Positions 10,588 through 22,826 of a DNA stretch of 64,000 nucleotides are shown here, one piece after another. The position numbers and the translations under genes are program-made. The DNA comes from Turritopsis dohrnii (lineage: Eukaryota; Cnidaria; Hydrozoa; Anthoathecata; Oceaniidae), in the NCBI GenBank assembly GCA_027922465.2, contig BQMF02000215.1:372001-436000 (forward strand), read 5' to 3'. The notes under the pieces were generated by a model, which was not told where the DNA came from, searched no databases, and worked only from the letters and a program-made list of their open reading frames with translations. Position 1 is the stretch's first letter. Each line of letters opens with the position of its first letter.

Positions 10588-13500
10588 TCATGTATTTTCT
10601 GTAACAAAGACAGAAAGATTACTACCTGCTAAAAATTTGACTTTGTTTTGTGGTCTTGATTGACTTATCATATAAGCATCCCTCCAGTATATTGTCCTTG
10701 AGTCACGTTCGAAACCGTCTCCGTGCTTTATCATTATAAAACCTTGAACTCTCCACTGATACTGCATAACTAAGTAATGATAACTCACAAACACGACTCC
10801 ACTTGGGTTTGTATCGAACCTTTTACTCACTATGTGCCGTTGTGTAGCTGTATGAGTGATTGTTCCGTTCAGATACCAGTTGAAATGATCTTTACACAAT
10901 GTTGTTAAGCCAAGTGTGTCTGATGGCCGGCGACTCCAACACATGCCAGAATTTTTGTGTTTGATGCGTATTGGTTTGGACAACTCTATTAGTAAAGATA
11001 GCCGTTTTAGATAATGTAATTTGACACCATAGTTACTTCAATGTGCTTTCGCTATGACTAGATCAGTACCTGGAATATAGTTTGGATCAATGTAATATTT
11101 CATTGTAAGTACTTTTGTCACCATTTTATTGGAGCTACCGCAGCTTTTCAAAGGACAGAATGTGACCTGAATATATGTAATGATTCTCTTTCTCTTGTGT
11201 AAGGTGTACATGTCAGCCTCAAAGGAAACTGGTGCTACGATCATCAAAAAATGATAATAATTCACTGGATCTAACACAGGAACCTATAAAGACAACATTA
11301 ACCATAAAAAGTTTCAATCAAAAGCGTCTTTATTACTAGCGTTTCTGAAAAAAAAAAGAAAAATAATTTATCCAAAAGAAATGATTTGGTTGATATAGGC
11401 AATTAAGCGTGGTTCACACGAGTCATAAAGTTGTTCTAATCGTATTGCGCATAATGAAATTTCGTAAGTTTATTCCCGTGTGAACGTGAGCAGGTATCGA
11501 ATAACTTTACGAAAAGTGGTTTTAGAACAAATTTAGAACAACTTTTGCAATCAAAAAGTTTTCATTTTAAATTTTATTCTAGAATAACTTTTGTACGCAA
11601 AGTGAGTTTTTGTCAATTTTTGAAGGAAAAATGTGTTTTCGGCGAGTTTTATTTTCAAGAAATAAAAGGCCAAAAAGGAGAAATCGTAATAATGCCAGCT
11701 GAAGGCTAAAAGCTAGCCAAAAAAGTTAGGCTTTATGAAGTTAGACCCTTCTCATAGGGAAAGAGATAAAAATGCTTGGGAATAGTTGATGATAACAGTG
11801 TCTGTAGCGCCCTCTTTCTTCAAGAATATTTCGTTCTTTGAATTTTCGATTTCATCATCACTTCGCCTTTTTCGTGAATGAACAAGAAGAAGCTTTCCCA
11901 AAGTGACATCCTCCATTTCACAGATAGTTGCTTTCATAAATTTACGTCTTGAAGTTTTCAATGTGAACGTCAACAGGTACTTACGAAAATTCTACTCAAA
12001 TATCTATAAAGTTATTCAACTAGTTTTTCACAACTTTATGACCCATGTGAACCAAGCTTTAGTGATAAATTCCTCACGATTTGTTATTCTTGTTAAAAAT
12101 ATATTTATCAAAAAAAACAAAAAACAAAGCTTTTCGCCATCATTTCGCTATCACCAAGTCTATGTTACAAAGTATTTATTTGTTGTGCCCACTTGGTCAT
12201 TACGTGCTGTTTAAAAGTTGGGATGTACCCATGTTAATCCGATGAATTCGTTCTCAGTTGTCCATATCGACCTCGTTTCAATGTTTGTAATTACTGCAGG
12301 GCCCGCGCTACCGGGGTGGCCAGGGGGGCCATGGCCCCCCCACTTTTTTGCTGAGTAAAAAATTTTTTTTACACATAAATTTAAAAATTTAAAAAAAAAT
12401 CGGGTGTGGCTACGCAACTGAAAAAGGAACAGCCAAAAGCTATTATTATGCATTCAGGCTTTAATCCGGAATCAGCAGCCGACCACTACCGAATCATTTA
12501 CTTTGATGCAATCGACACCGTAGTCATGGCCATTAAGGACCGTTTTGAGCAACCAAGCGCTACCAATTCTTTTCAAGCATCGAGCAGTTTCTTTTGACAT
12601 CCATCAACTCCAACGACCCCTACCAGACAGAGATAGTCGCTCTTGAAAAGTACTCGGATGACCTTGACATCTCTGCACTGCCTGCCGCTCCCGTTTTTAA
12701 AAATGAAAAGGTTGCTCATTTCGAGGAGATAACACACAATATAGTCAAATCAAGCGGCGTCACTAGAAATAAATCTCTTTGGAAACTAGTCCTTGTTGGT
12801 GCAGCTACAAATGCAACACCCGAGCGATCATTCTCTTTTGCACGCAGATTGAAAACTTGGCTTCGAGCAACAATGACTCAAAAGTGTTTCAACTCTTTGG
12901 CAGCTTTCTTTTCACAAAGAAATTACGTATAACATTTCTTTGGTAAATATAGCCAACAAATTTGTTGGCTCGAAACCATCCAGAAAAAATATTTTTGGGA
13001 AATCTGTGGATTCTGATTTATGGTATATATTCTATATTTTTATAGTTATAATTACTTTGGAGTTCTCTTTAAAAATGATTAAAAGATTATTGTAGGTCCA
13101 TAAATCTTTAGGAATCAGTACACTGTCAGCCAATCTAGAGCTGTCAAAATTGCAAAAACTTTCCTTGCCCTCCGGCGCCAACCATGGTGGCGCCTTCACT
13201 CTAAATTGCCGATTTCAAAATTAATCAGTATAAAATGTGGCCCCTCCACTTTCAAATTCATAGCGCGGGCCCTGTTACTTGAACGAATAAAAGGTTTAAA
13301 AACGCATAACAGGTTACATTTTTTACATAAGTAACACATACGAACTTTCAGGTTAAACCCATTGTTTTTTGCACACGTCTGTAAATGGCAGAAACACGTA
13401 AATGCAACCACCAAAACAACCCCATTCCTTTTCTGGTAAACAATTAAAGTCAAGATTTTCAATAGCTTGGGATTGAGGATGCTTTATGACGTAATGGAAA

Positions 13501-15137
13501 CAAACCGTAAATGTTACTGTATTTTTCATCGGATCTGTCACGACATTCTTCAAAGGAAATTTCTCGTGCCAAGAATTTGTTATACCCTTTGCAAGGTCAA
13601 TTTGGACCGGATAACACACAGATACCGTCACATTAATTAAAGCTTGATGTCCACCAACGTAAAATCCTAGTCTAAGATCTATATTGGTGCTGAAAATAAA
13701 TTGTCAAAAAAATCATATATTAAGTTTAAGCGTAGGTAAATCATAGCAACATAAATATTTCTAATATAATATATACCCAGGGAAATAGTGTTCTTCTTTG
13801 CCTGGATAGTCAAATGCTAAATCTCCCACATCTGTTTCGTTGTTGATCTTCAAAATACTCTCCTCATAAATAAAAATGAACTCTCCTGATTTTTCAATAG
13901 CTAGGGTAGCGCTCACAGGAACACCATCATCAAACGCTGGATTGTCGGTCATCTAAATCAGAAAATCCTTTAGTTTCAACTTTTTCTTGTTTGGCTAGAG
14001 AAAACGGCCGATTAGGACATTGAACGTCATGTCAAATGCAAATAGATCTAATGACATGCCCAGTACAAGAACTGTTGCAGGGTCAACCTATTGATCAGTT
14101 GCCATATACGTCTCTTAAAAATGATTCCCTTTCGTAAAGCTGCAATGGGCGAAATTGCCAAAAAGTCACTGCGATTTACTAGCGATTCTTGCGACACTTA
14201 CTGGCGTTCGCAATATTAATTCACAATTGCGACATGTACTTGCAATACAACCTGGACTAACATTCATGATTAGTTTATGAAAATACGAAGCAGATATTTG
14301 ACCAATAAACTTGATTACATCTCGTTGCTTGGTTGTGAGCACTGCTTAATTGCACATCCATTATATCTGTTATGATATTTGAGTCAAACACATTGTCGTA
14401 AATAAATTCATAATCATTTGCAACCAACAATTGCAATTATTTATTTATTTATTTCCATATATTAATATCAAGGTTAAAAACAAATATAAAATAGATGACT
14501 TTCCAAGTGACGTAATGTATATAAACATTAGTGTCACTTGCTTGATAATTGCTTTATGCTAGGATGTTTCTTATCAAGTCATTTTCCTGCGAACATGTGA
14601 TATGAACGAATCTTCGCAAGTAATTACCCAGCCGGCACATTTGTTAAAAAACCACTGTTAAGAAGTGTATTTCTATAGAAAATACACACAATTTCAATGA
14701 AAATGTTCTTCGTCGTAGTGGTTTTTTACAATTTTGCCCACTGGGTAGATGCTCTCTGCTTGGAAAAAAACTGCCTGGCTTTCAAACGAGTTTAACTTTA
14801 TAAATATTTGTTTCTTTGATGCGATGTTTACAACACTAGAAAAATTTTAAAAACTACAAATGTATCTATAATGGCTTTCCTACTTACGAAGAAATCCAAC
14901 AAAAGGTTGAAAAAGTCAAAATTAGTATTGTGCTAAATAACCTTCATACCTTATATGTGACAACATTATATAGTTCATTGGCCACTGTAGTGTTTGTGCA
15001 GTATATTTTTTGTGTAAATTCTCTTTCATTAACTAATCCATCATAAGCTACGGTGGCAGCGAGGGAAGATGATACATATTCTAGCGACGGCGAGATTATC
15101 GTCGTTTCATTTCTTTCAATCGATTCTACTTGTATAT
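10588..15137 (-). CDS. Probable extracellular protein with C-terminal lectin-like domain (five exons)
   Basis: Five minus-strand exons: 15137-14950, 13952-13777, 13689 to about 13359, 11283-11070 and 10985-10588 (stop). All joins are in phase except the exon 3 to 4 join, where the donor (TGG|GTTTAA) is weak; exon 3 could instead end at TAA 13355-13353. The product has many N-glycosylation sequons and paired cysteines, with beta-rich stretches such as LGFYVGGHQALINVTVSVCY and no obvious membrane segment. The last exon, with SGMCWSRRPSDTLGLTTLC and FNWYLNGTITHTATQRHIVS, resembles a ricin-type beta-trefoil lectin repeat. The first listed exon opens mid-codon, so the N-terminus lies upstream; an exon at 32975-33127 ends in the compatible phase. 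The 13.4-11.3 kb intron holds two transposons. Family name unknown. Confidence 0.55.
11406..12058. mobile_element. 653-bp TTA-flanked MITE (Harbinger-like)
   Basis: Terminal inverted repeats of about 28 bp: AGCGTGGTTCACACGAGTCA on the left against AGCTTGGTTCACATGGGTCA on the reversed right, both followed by TAAAGTTGT. TTA occurs directly outside each end (11403-11405 and 12059-12061). A TTA duplication is the hallmark of PIF/Harbinger insertions. No transposase is encoded. It sits in an intron of the 10.6-15.1 kb gene. Confidence 0.75.
12297..13274 (+). mobile_element. Internally deleted hAT transposon
   Basis: The ends are inverted repeats CAGGGCCCGCGCTA (12297) and TAGCGCGGGCCCTG (13274), the CAGGG...CCCTG form typical of hAT elements. 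Next to the left end lies a second GC-rich motif, GGCCAGGGGGGCCATGGCC. Flanks share TTACT (12291-12295 and 13275-13279), but a clean 8-bp duplication is not visible. It carries only the C-terminal part of a transposase. It lies in the same intron as the TTA MITE. Confidence 0.78.
12406..12932 (+). pseudogene. hAT transposase, C-terminal remnant
   Basis: Two adjacent frames overlap at 12594-12597. The first carries SGFNPESAADHYRIIYFDAI and IKDRFEQPSA, typical of the middle of TTF-zinc-finger (ZMYM-like) hAT transposases. The second carries the hAT dimerisation motif NATPERSFSFARRLKTWLR followed by RNYV and a stop. The N-terminal zinc finger and the DDE catalytic aspartates are missing, and the two blocks would adjoin only after a deletion in the middle. 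The protein cannot be active. Confidence 0.82.
14627..14745. mobile_element. 119-bp TA-flanked mini-element
   Basis: Ends CCCAGCCGGCA and TGCCCACTGGG are inverted, with TA on both sides (14625-14626 and 14746-14747). The size and the TA duplication fit a Tc1/mariner-type MITE. It lies in the intron between the first two listed exons of the minus-strand gene. Confidence 0.6.
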
Positions 15138-15254
15138 CTAAAATAAACATTTTCGATTTATTCATGTTGAAGATAGTAAAAGACGCTAACATTTTCAAGT
15201 TTGCATTACAACAACGACATTTTCCATACAGGCGTCCTTAGAACGTACCTTATC

Positions 15255-15660
15255 GGGGAAAAAGAGTCGGGGAAAAGTGACCAATTTTTTGGAGGGGTGA
15301 CTCAAATATTCCCCGACCAAATTTCTCCCCGACTCTTCTGTAACCGACCAAAGATTATCTCCGACTTTTTCTCCAACACAATAACTCAGGTAACTAAGAC
15401 CAATGTGCTGTATTCTATACATGTTATTAATGATATCCGCACACAATGTGCCTTTTCAATTGAAGCGCAAAGTTATAGGATCGAGTGGGACTCGAACCCA
15501 CGACCTCTCGCTCGCTGGGCGATTCGAGTCTTGATTTCAAAATTTAGCCAGGGAAAAGTGACTTATTTCAAAAGTTGGTCGGGGAAAAGTGACTAAAATT
15601 TCCTTATGTGACTAAAATTTTCTCCGACTAAAATTTCCCCGACTAAATTTTTTACCGACT
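15255..15660. repeat. Inverted-repeat element built of CGGGGAAAAGTGAC motifs
   Basis: The left part repeats TCGGGGAAAA(G) and the right part its complement (TTTCCCCGACTAAA, TTCTCCGACTAAAA), giving imperfect inverted ends around a centre with a tRNA-like segment (15478-15527). Further GGGAAAAGTGACT units occur at 15549 and 15579. The exact ends are uncertain. It looks like a MITE or SINE composite. Confidence 0.5.
15478..15527 (-). repeat. tRNA-like T-arm / B-box remnant (SINE-type)
   Basis: On the minus strand GTGGGTTCGAGTCCCAC forms a perfect T-arm: 5-bp stem GTGGG/CCCAC around TTCGAGT. It contains the pol III B box GGTTCGAGTCC. There is no partner for the 3' acceptor sequence about 70 nt upstream and no D-arm or A box, so it is not a functional tRNA gene. 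It is best read as a tRNA-derived SINE fragment. Confidence 0.45.
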
Positions 15661-16198
15661 TATAAAAGCCATGAGCTTAAGATTCTTCAGGATGAATAAT
15701 GATATTTAAAGATAAGGACAGCTAAAACCACTAGAGCGATTGGCAATGACTAAAGAGCATTTTAATTTGTAAGAGAATTTGATGGAAGCTATTTCTCATT
15801 ACATTTCTTTTACAAGTTTTTTGCATTGAAATAAATTGGAAATATTGTCAAACAAATATGGTTACTTATGATCTACACCCAGAAACGGGAATACCTCAGC
15901 CGGTCTGCTCCATGGATCTTAATGGCTTGATGATGCAATCTAATTTCCTGATTTTACCTAAGTTCTGATGTGAAGAACTGTGAAGAACAAGCACAAAGAC
16001 TACATCACAATCTACATGACGAAACTTCACAATCTTTATCACTCTATAGTATAACCTTTTTTTATGGTTTCAATTTCTATTGAATTCCCATTGTTACTGC
16101 TAGAAAATTTGATAATTCAGACCGATTCAAATGATATTTCGAGATATTTTGAATTACAATTTTCATATTGCACTATACTAGACATAAGCACAATGGAT

Positions 16199-16376
16199 GT
16201 ACGGTTGTTGCACCAGTAAATTTTGCAATCAACGGGATATGTCGCAATCAACAGTAAATACCGCAACGTCGCTAGTAAATATCGCAAATCGACAATAGAT
16301 ATCGCAAACTCAACAGTAAATGTCGCAACAGCAAATGTCGCACCAAAATCGATGATCAACAGTAAATGTCGCAAAG
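16199..16376 (+). repeat. Tandem/subterminal repeat AACAGTAAATGTCGCA
   Basis: About seven imperfect copies of a 16-23-bp unit with consensus (A/T)TCAACAGTAAATGTCGCA. The inverse (GCGACATTTACTGTTG) appears at about 16669-16710 and at 32645-32740. The three blocks look like the ends of one inverted-repeat transposon family with tandem subterminal motifs. Confidence 0.65.
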
Positions 16377-16711
16377 ATAGAAATCACTTTATCACATTCA
16401 TTTATCATGAAATTTGCTCAAAAATAAATGTCTTAATTTTCTACAACAAATATCACTTACCAGATAACTCAGGAAAAGAAAGCTTCATAGTTCAAAAGAC
16501 ATCTCATTGTTTCAACACCTTGAATAATATAGACACCTTCCCAAATTCAGAATCCTAATCAATCTGTCTTTTTTGTTTAATATGTTGTAGAACTATCCAA
16601 ATCTTTGAACTTGTGTGTAATTTTTTGCATACACGCAAAAACGCTTTGAAGATGGATTTGTTTGTGTTTGCGACATTTACCATTGAGTTTGCGACATTTA
16701 CTGTTGTTGCT

Positions 16712-17119
16712 GTTATTATTACGGTAGCAGCGAAAGCGAATACCGTATTAAAACACCCTTGGACTCCTACTACTACTCCTCCTCCTCCTCCTACTACTAC
16801 TACTCCTCCGGCCGAAACGGCAGTTTTTAGCCTACGATTAGAGTATGCGAGTCCCCACTAAAAACTCAATATACATTCTAATGAACGAACGCAGCCTTTT
16901 GAATTTTCGAAGGTTTTCAATCACATACATTTAAAATACGTTTTCTTTGATATTTTATCACTTAATTGATGAAGGAATGGATATTAATCAAATAGGTTTA
17001 CATAAAACTGGGACTTTTAGTTACTTTTATGGTACTGAATCAATGAACTTTGGCACTTGAAAATAGATATGTTTTTCGTGCCAGTAAAGCACAGATCAGA
17101 CTTTCTTATTCAATTTCCG
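16712..17119 (+). repeat. Repeat Y, copy 1, with CTC/CTA microsatellite
   Basis: Nearly the same 400 bp recurs inverted at 54613-55015. Diagnostic pieces are TTACGGTAGCAGCGAAAGCG, GGCCGAAACGGCAG, GAACGAACGCAGCCTTTTG and GCACAGATCAGACTTTC. The trinucleotide run at 16769-16808 (CTC and CTA units) is expanded as (AGT)n in the other copy. A 50-bp fragment of its end lies at 33690-33740. No coding content. Confidence 0.8.
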
Positions 17120-18270
17120 CGCCTTAGCGAAGGAAATTGTTTGATTTAGACATTCTATCTATCTCTCTCTCTCCGTAACAGTTTTTTGCTGTTTTCGGAA
17201 AGTCCGTTCGGATTTCGGATTGTTTGTTTATTCAGAATAGTTAATGACAGACCCAAAATTCTATGCAAAATGTAATACAAAAAGGCCATTTTCAATAATA
17301 ATTCGCAAAAAATAATAAGCTTTTTATACTTTTAAACACTTTTAGAAGTTATTTTAGCCGTTTTATATTTAAAATTTCCAATTCAATTATCATTAAAATT
17401 TCTTTAAAAAGTCAGTAAAATATGCACACCGAACACGTGAAACGTTCTCGAACCGATTTGTTTTATGTTTTGAGTGAAGGAAGATGTTGATGTAGAAGAA
17501 GCTTTGAAGAAGAATTTTAAGACTTTATCTACTATTCCAATCGAAATATAATCATGAGAACATTACTTATGGAGGAAATATTGATGTTTAGCTGACTCTG
17601 GGAAAAATTCTTGAAAAAGAAGGTGAAGGTTTGATAGTAAACGAAACTTAGCTGTGAAAAAAACTTTCAATATCACAGCAGAGAAGTAGTATCAACATTA
17701 CTGGTGAATACATCTTATCAATAAATGCATGAAACATGTTCATTTCATTTAATAAATATTACACCGAAAGTTGAAGATATTGAAAAAAAAACAAAACAAA
17801 TGAAATTATCATTGCAGCACAAATCACAGTGAATTAATTATTGACTCAAACATATATATACATACTGAAAGTATAAACATGTGCAAGATATTGGTGAACG
17901 ATGTGTCTTATAAAACTGTTTTTCTGGCTTCGAAGCGTCATAGTGAATTGAAAAGCGGTAATAAATTAAAGAAAGGAGCAATTTGGGGAATTCCAGACTG
18001 TATCAAATTATTCATCACTGTACAATGCTCGGTCAAGTTATCACTTGTGTGGAACTGATTAGTTTTAAATTCATGTTAAAAGATTTTAAGATGACATCGT
18101 TCAAAATAATCCTGCAAACCGCTCAATGGAGGCACAATGATTTAGTTTGGATTATGGAAAACAAACTTTTTGGATGAAGATTAGATTCCAACCAATTATA
18201 TACATACAATGAGATCAGTAAAGCCTTGTGAAAATTTGGAGTGTAATATGTTCTAGGACACAATACACTA
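17120..18270. other. Intergenic, no gene recognised
   Basis: Short TCTATCTATCTCTCTCTC run near 17155. Open frames are short and have no motif. The 64-codon frame at 17983-18177 has no recognisable feature. Confidence 0.4.
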
Positions 18271-18657
18271 AGGGGATTTTTTTTTTGCGTGGATTAAGTT
18301 TTGCAATAAATCCACGCAAAACGTCAAGACATAAACGATTCGCGAAAATAAATCCACGCAAAATTTCATGATTTTATTTGCTCATTTTTTGGCTCTGCGT
18401 ACCTTTCATACATTAACTATTTCCTTGTATATACTTATGAAGCAACTATTGGTTTTGCAATGTGGCAGGCATGGAAATGGTGATTTTTGCTGCTACTTCT
18501 AAGCTATATTATAAAGTACACACATTGCATTTTGTGCCCATTCGCAAATATAAATCCAAACATTTTCCTTGAGAAGCTCTGAAATAAAAATATTAATCCA
18601 CGTAAAACGCTCTCAAACCTTGGCTCGCAAAAATTAGTCCACACAAAAAAATCCCCT
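18271..18657. mobile_element. 387-bp Tc1/mariner-type MITE
   Basis: The left end AGGGGATTTTTTTTTTGCGT then GGATTA mirrors the right end AGTCCACACAAAAAAATCCC then CT. TA flanks both sides (18269-18270 and 18658-18659). Internal repeats of AATCCACGCAAAA echo the ends. No coding content. Confidence 0.8.
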
Positions 18658-18782
18658 TAAGGTATATCATGTTCGAAAAAAACATTTTCATACAGATTCT
18701 AACAAAGTTTTATCGTGTTATTTGCCTCTTCGGGCACATTGGTGTTATTTGTAGACTCCATAGAAGTGGTAATATGCAGACA

Positions 18783-18942
18783 TTGGTGGATCTAGAGTGT
18801 AGTCGCAACTTGTGGAGAAGCGCATTAACATAAGTTGTGAATTCAGTTCATGTTATCAATGGGATTATTTGAACCTTTTTCTTTTATGTTTGAATTGCAC
18901 TCTCCTACACAAGTTGTGGCTTACCTCTGGATCCGCCACTGG
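18783..18942. mobile_element. Short foldback MITE (GTGGATC family), copy 1
   Basis: Ends TTGGTGGATCTAGAG and CTCTGGATCCGCCA are imperfect inverses. A second copy lies at 60429-60597 with GCGGTGGATCTAGAGG and CTGTAGATCTGCCGTTGC. The GGCGGATCCAGAGG terminus resembles a common animal foldback element. About 160 bp, non-coding. Confidence 0.65.
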
Positions 18943-19474
18943 CGAGTTTAGTAGAAATAGATTTTCGTATTGTATGTTATGTTGATTTAAGTTATATATG
19001 TATAATTTTTATCTTCTTGTAATTCCTGTTAAATGTCATGGATTAAAATCTTTGAAATGCCCAAGTTTCTCCTGCTCGTATTAATGCAAGTTATGAACAA
19101 TTTCAATGTTTATTTAAATATATATTACCAACAATGTTTACTTAAATATATTACCGAATTCACATTTCTGACAAAATTTGGAAGGTGTGCTCCAATAACA
19201 ATTGAAAGGTCCTGATATTAAAGTTGGCAGTTACTTGCAGATTTTTCCCTGATTTTTCCTTGATTTTCAAATGATTTTGGTTCACTTCTATCGAATATCA
19301 TTTTATTCTTCATGTGAACCATAAGTCATACTTTGGGAATTGTGATAGACCTGTTCTCACGTACGCAACAAGAACAGAATGGATAGCCATTCAGATATCT
19401 TGAAAAATTAGCCTAAAGCTATTTCCTCTAGGCCTGATGCGGAAATTGTTCAAGCCCTGAGGCTTCTAGTTACT
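18943..19474. other. Intergenic, no gene recognised
   Basis: AT-rich. The short frame at 19033-19215 is not supported by any motif. Confidence 0.4.
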
Positions 19475-19918
19475 TTCTACGTTTGTTAGCTATCGGTTCT
19501 GTCTTTGAACATCAAGGTTTTCAAAAATCGAGTTAAAAAAAGGCTGTTATCTGTTTGAATTCATTTTCGGTTTCAAAAAATTATAATTCAAAACATACAT
19601 TTTTTTTTTCGAAGAAACGCGTTTTTTTTCTACATAAGTTCTTATAAAAAAAACGTACGTTATAAACAGCTCATGCATGTATAATTCTTTTGTCTTCTAA
19701 TAAATTAATTGCTGGTGTGTTGCGATTAGACCCTATTTACACGAGTTAGTAATTTTAAACATTATAATATCGTTTATGCCTGTTTTCCACCAGTAAGATA
19801 TCTCAAGAAATAACGTTTACAGAACGTTTAAGAACTTTAAGTAAAATTTCAAATTTAAAAGTATTCTTGTGGCAAGTACTTTTGCTGCTACCGTTTTGCG
19901 CCATCTGGCTCTTGTTAT
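19475..19918 (+). repeat. Repeat X, uninterrupted copy
   Basis: A 445-bp dispersed repeat from TTACTTTCTACGTTTG to GCTGCTACCGTTTTGCGCCA. The same sequence occurs inverted in two halves at 50505-50746 and 54418-54612, split by a 3.67-kb insertion. This copy therefore shows the empty insertion site, with a single GCATGTATAA near 19676. No coding content. Confidence 0.85.
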
Positions 19919-20890
19919 TGTTATTATTGTTATTATTAAATGTATTTCAGGGGCCCATAAAACACCCAATGAAAACTATAAAAATAGATAAATACAATAT
20001 AGTTAGTTAAAAATTGGTATTGGTAGTTTAAATAATTTACTACATGCATGCATAAAAAGTCAGACAACAAACAGACTCGCTGATGTTGGCAGGGCTGAGT
20101 AATTGATCGATAGAGATGATATTGACTAGGATGATGGAAACCCTGAGTAAAGACAAAAGATCCAAAATGAAAATGAATCGAAAAGGGGTCAGAGACTCGT
20201 GAAAAAAAAAACAAAAACAAAAAAAAAACTAACAAATTGAATGGAATACTAAAACCGAATGTGTGGTCATATAACTTAATGCAATAGATAATGAGACGAA
20301 AAGTTGAAACGACATATTATATTTACGGACATTTCGTTCAACCTCTGTGGACCTTATCAACGTATGAAAATTTACAGCGCAAAAGTTCACTATTACATGC
20401 CTAATTCTATACAAATTACATACACACAATGGCGTTACCATGACAACTTATAATATTTATAAATATTTATAAGTATATTTTTGTGAAAAATGAAAAAGTG
20501 GTTTTTGAAAAAATAACGAAAAGGTCAAATTAAATGTAATGTAATTAAATTTTTAATGGTCGATTAACACGTACTTTAATTCCATCATGCTTATTGTTTC
20601 AAAGCGCTAAATCCATACAAATTTTTATTAATTCTATCTTTGCTCTGAGACCCCCAAAATTGATATTTAAAAACATGAAAGTGAAACATTTTTCGTCAAC
20701 ACACAGCTTAAATTTGTTTATTGTTTTCCAAATTGCTGTCATTGTTTGAAAGGATTTTGCCATGAAAAAATCCAATTATCTTCTTAATGGTTAATTAACA
20801 CATCTTTCAATAACAGCTATCAAAGGTCATTATCAAAAACAATAGCAAGTCAAGTGACTGTAAAACACAAGACCCATTAAAAACAAAACT
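19919..20890. other. Intergenic with PLE-like repeat pieces (20270-20345, 20530-20605)
   Basis: Two blocks match, in the same orientation, parts of the minus-strand Penelope-like fragment near 24600-24668 and 24906-24990: AATGCAATAGATAATGAG with GTTGAAACGACAT, and AATTTTTAATGGTCGATTA with CTTATTGTTTCAAAGC. Their order is swapped relative to that copy, as in a tandem or rearranged copy. A (TTATTA)n run lies at 19915-19938. No gene was seen. Confidence 0.5.
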
Positions 20891-21645
20891 TTAAACTCAA
20901 CATGTCCGACCATGGAGGTATAAAACAGAAGGAGAACGAACTCAAAATCTGTTATTGTACTATCCGTGATGCGCTGCATTGTTTATGTCCTCAGTGTGTA
21001 ATAACATATAATTGCTATCATCTTGCATAATTTGTATAATTTTGGCGTTCTTGCGTGAAAATTTCGTTCATATCAATTCTCCAATGTGATTAAAGATCGT
21101 TAGGGTAAAGTTCTTAGCATGCATAATCTGTAGGAATTGGGAGAATTATGCAAAAACGTCACAAATATGCAACGAAAACATTGCAACTTTAGGTCTATAT
21201 ATCTCGTGATCCCCTCAAGCAGTTTCGCCGAGCTTCAGTTTTTGAAGAGAGAATAATCCTAAGTTTTTGCACGTACCGCGGCACTATCGAGGCGCATTTA
21301 TATCAGAAGATATGTAGATTGGAACTTATACATGAATTACGCGATATCTTCAACTCTGTATAAAAACATAGATTTTCATTTGTTTCTCAAGGAAGCTTTA
21401 AGTTAAATAATCTGCTTGTCACTATGCAGCAAGTTGATCCGTTGTTATAATAGATGATATTTGGTTTTTAAATTGTCGTTAATTTTTAAAAAAGTATTCG
21501 TTTCACCGACAACCAGCCGAAAGCGCATCACGGATGACATCAAAGTGATACCGCAATGAATAGAATAGTCATTATCTGAATAATAGAAAAATAAGAGTTC
21601 GTTCTCCTTCTGTTTTATACCTCCATGGTCCGACGTTTCTCTGGA
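20891..21645. repeat. 755-bp element with about 50-bp inverted ends
   Basis: The left arm (20895-20940, GTCCGACCATGGAGGTATAA then AACAGAAGGAGAACGAACTC) is matched by the inverted right arm at 21597-21640. A second inverted block, ATCCGTGATGCGCT, lies just inside (about 20962 and 21528). Each arm can be read as SDHGGIKQKENEL, but only because the arms are inverted copies. Probably a MITE or a hairpin-forming insertion. Confidence 0.65.
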
Positions 21646-22379
21646 CACAGCGATTTGCTCTTGCTGTGGCGAATAGAATTTTGATTTTGTCTAAGATTAT
21701 TTGCTGCGTCAACAATTTTACTTCTCAACTCTGATAGACTCTGGATCTTTCAGTGGAGAAAAGTTTTTGTAGGAACTAAAGATTGCTCAAATGATGTGAA
21801 AAATTTTTTGTAGAAGTCCCCGTCTCACAATTTTTAACTTTGTGATGAGATTATAATTTTAGTGTGTTCAATAACACCATGACATGTTCTTAATAAACAA
21901 AAGAATAATCGCACGTGAAAACTTACTTTTATTAACCATTAAGAAGTTAATGACCGTGACACTTTAAAGAAATCCTTTTTACTACAAAGGTGTTGGACTA
22001 AATTATTTAAAATATAGGTTTTTAAAATCCTTGAAAGAAATGCTATCGAATGCTGTCAAAATCTCTAAAATGTGATATGTGTGTGAAAAGTTATAGCTTG
22101 TTAAAATCTCAGACCGAAATTCTCTGGAACAAACTGTACGTATAACATGAATCACGACACAACCAAGTCACCAGGGACGGCCTAAATGACTAGTAAGGGC
22201 AACATAGTCGCTAAAGATACAAATGTCTTTCCCCTTGCTGCTGATAGTTAATTAAATAAGGCCAATTTCACAGATTGTTCTTGTTTATTCAATGACGGTT
22301 TGTCATCCCTAATATACAACGCTTCACAAATCTTTCGACGTCTTATATCCTCCACAGTTTTTCTTTAAAATAGTAAAGT
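21646..22379. other. Intergenic, no gene recognised
   Basis: No motif, inverted repeat or coding frame of interest was recognised in these 730 bp. Confidence 0.4.
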
Positions 22380-22826
22380 TATTTGGCGAGGCCTATTTGT
22401 GTCCAGTCCTCTTCGTATGTTGGTAAACATGAGTGTTTTTGTCACGTTTCTGATGGTCGATTATGCGTCTTCAAGTTTAACCGTGCAACGTTCAGTACAA
22501 TTCTTATCTGAACACTGATGCTTGTAGACAATATCGTTTTTGTGATGTTTGTCAGATTTGTCTTTCAACGAAAATTTAGATGAAGTTTTGTTACATTTAT
22601 ACAGTGTTCTTAATTTGACATTATTTGGTAAAATACTCTCTATTCTTCGGTTCAATCTACGAACTAAATTTACTCAATGTCTTCCCTTGTATGGAAGAAC
22701 CAACTACAGGTGATATCACTTGGAGCGTCTCTTCAGATTCTTCCACAGTTGATTGTTGCGGTTGTGTTTTTTAACTTTTTGTTCTTCTTCTTCCACCATG
22801 ACTCCTTTTACAACTTCATACGGATA

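Noticed and set aside
15478..15550. tRNA gene on the minus strand
   Set aside because: Perfect T-arm, but no acceptor pairing, D-arm or A box; treated as a tRNA-derived repeat fragment.
16460..16486. Short first exon MKLSFPELS for the 10.6-15.1 kb gene
   Set aside because: Phase fits and a GTAAGT donor follows, but the peptide is too short to judge and is not a signal peptide; the exon at 33 kb fits equally well.
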